From Rotaria macrura (lineage: Eukaryota > Rotifera > Eurotatoria > Philodinida > Philodinidae), in NCBI GenBank assembly GCA_900239685.1, contig OENT01000015.1, positions 1 to 64,000 of the forward strand: a stretch of DNA of 64,000 bases, read 5' to 3'. The notes under the pieces were generated by a model, which worked only from the letters and a program-made list of their open reading frames with translations, ran no database searches and was not told the DNA's origin. Positions 63,356 through 64,000 of this stretch are shown here, piece after piece. The translations under genes and the position numbers were made by a program. Each line of letters begins with the position of its first letter. Position 1 is the first letter of the stretch.

Positions 63356-64000
63356 ATTCGGCTTCCATGAATTGTCTCTGTGTACATATAAGTCGAAAAA
63401 ATCGAGTTGCTTTTGTAAACTATATTTTGAGGAATCCACGTTACTGCGGCTCGACAGTTTGACAATATTCAACCCGCATTGATACTAGTAAATGAGCACA
63501 TTGTTTACTTGAAATTCTGCAACGAGTAACGAAACATAGACTGCATCCTCCATATAAATGAAATGGCACAGGCTTAATAGACGAAACCAGCCCTTTAAAA
63601 CGTTTTTTCTTATGCTACTGAGATCTGTTTATGAACATTTCACATGAGCTTAAACACTAAGTATCAACGTGGACAGTGTCCTCGTACATTTCAAGCTTTC
63701 AACGTGAATTATACGAGGAATCGCTTCGAATATTTCTGACAAGTGTCCGCGTGTTCTTAGGGAGCGAGTGCTTGTCGATGTTCATCATCAATAATTTTTA
63801 CAACTTTAACTGCTTTCAGACATGTTTTAGCAAGCTTCTGTAAAAGTGCAATCGTAGTAATTGTTTTAAACAAACCTACGGCTCGTTGTTTAAGACCATG
63901 CAAGGACATGTCACAACCACAGCTAAGGTAAAAGAAGAAGAAACATTGAACATGAAATTTCCATTTTGTCACTAGCATACATTTTTTCATAACGGCCTCT
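63356..64000 (-). repeat. Inverted duplication, copy B (runs off the window)
   Basis: The reverse complement matches 53911-54866 without the 315-bp insertion. A 77-codon frame is open from an ATG at 63990 to 63757 on the minus strand (MKKCMLVTKWKFHV, later VVKIIDDEHRQALAP), where copy A is broken. Further downstream, RTRGHLSEIFEAIPRIIHVE and the Cys-rich KKKRFKGLVS frame are also shared. The segment continues past the window edge, so the outer boundary and any 5' exons are missing. The family is unknown. Confidence 0.85.

Noticed and set aside
1-64000. tRNA, rRNA, CRISPR or bacterial operon features
   Set aside because: I scanned by eye for tRNA B-box-like motifs, regular spaced repeats and prokaryotic gene packing; none was found, and the introns mark the DNA as eukaryotic.

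Overview
This is eukaryotic, strongly AT-rich DNA. Eight protein-coding genes can be read with consistent splice phases, plus a ninth intronless one of unknown identity. Most coding introns are short (about 50-70 bp) GT-AG introns. Asn/Ser/Gln-rich linkers, compact genes and splice acceptors directly in front of start codons fit a small invertebrate. A bdelloid rotifer with a relatively expanded genome is my best guess; this is inference only, as no rRNA or mitochondrial marker is present.

Layout. 1-4.8 kb: no convincing gene. 4.9-7.6 kb (+): a single-pass membrane protein of unknown family, then a myeloid leukemia factor (MLF). 7.6-19.3 kb: long gene-free stretch with two small degenerate repeats. 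19.3-22.9 kb (+): PACSIN/syndapin in 11 exons, with an unexplained in-frame open exon inside one intron. 22.9-29.8 kb: gene-free. 29.8-30.3 kb (-): a small secreted Kunitz-like protein. 31.4-33.7 kb (-): an ectonucleotide pyrophosphatase/phosphodiesterase (ENPP) homologue that has lost metal ligands. 35.4-36.2 kb (+): a secreted helix-rich protein, followed by a GC-rich foldback element at 36.5-36.9 kb. 37-48.8 kb: gene-free apart from a decayed gene at 45.2-45.7 kb and a perfect 265-bp-arm palindrome centred on an N at 46169. 48.8-50.5 kb (+): a rhodopsin-family GPCR. 51.0-52.9 kb (-): RABL2 followed by an unrecognised one-exon gene. 53.9-64 kb: accessory region bounded by two inverted copies (about 640 bp) of an unknown coding-like segment. 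It contains three insertion elements with readable boundaries and several decayed coding fragments.

The genes do not form one pathway. RABL2 (cilia), PACSIN (membrane bending), the GPCR (neuropeptide-type signalling) and MLF are ordinary animal genes. The secreted or membrane genes (Kunitz-like, ENPP-like, helix-rich, orphan TM protein) look lineage-modified.

The most interesting signals are the ENPP pseudoenzyme, the hidden PACSIN exon, the inverted duplication in which one copy carries a 315-bp element and the other preserves the empty site, the small-element family with CCCAGG termini, a 1.45-kb element with a 9-bp target duplication, and AG acceptors next to ATG that suggest spliced-leader trans-splicing. 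All calls rest on reading the sequence; no database search was run.
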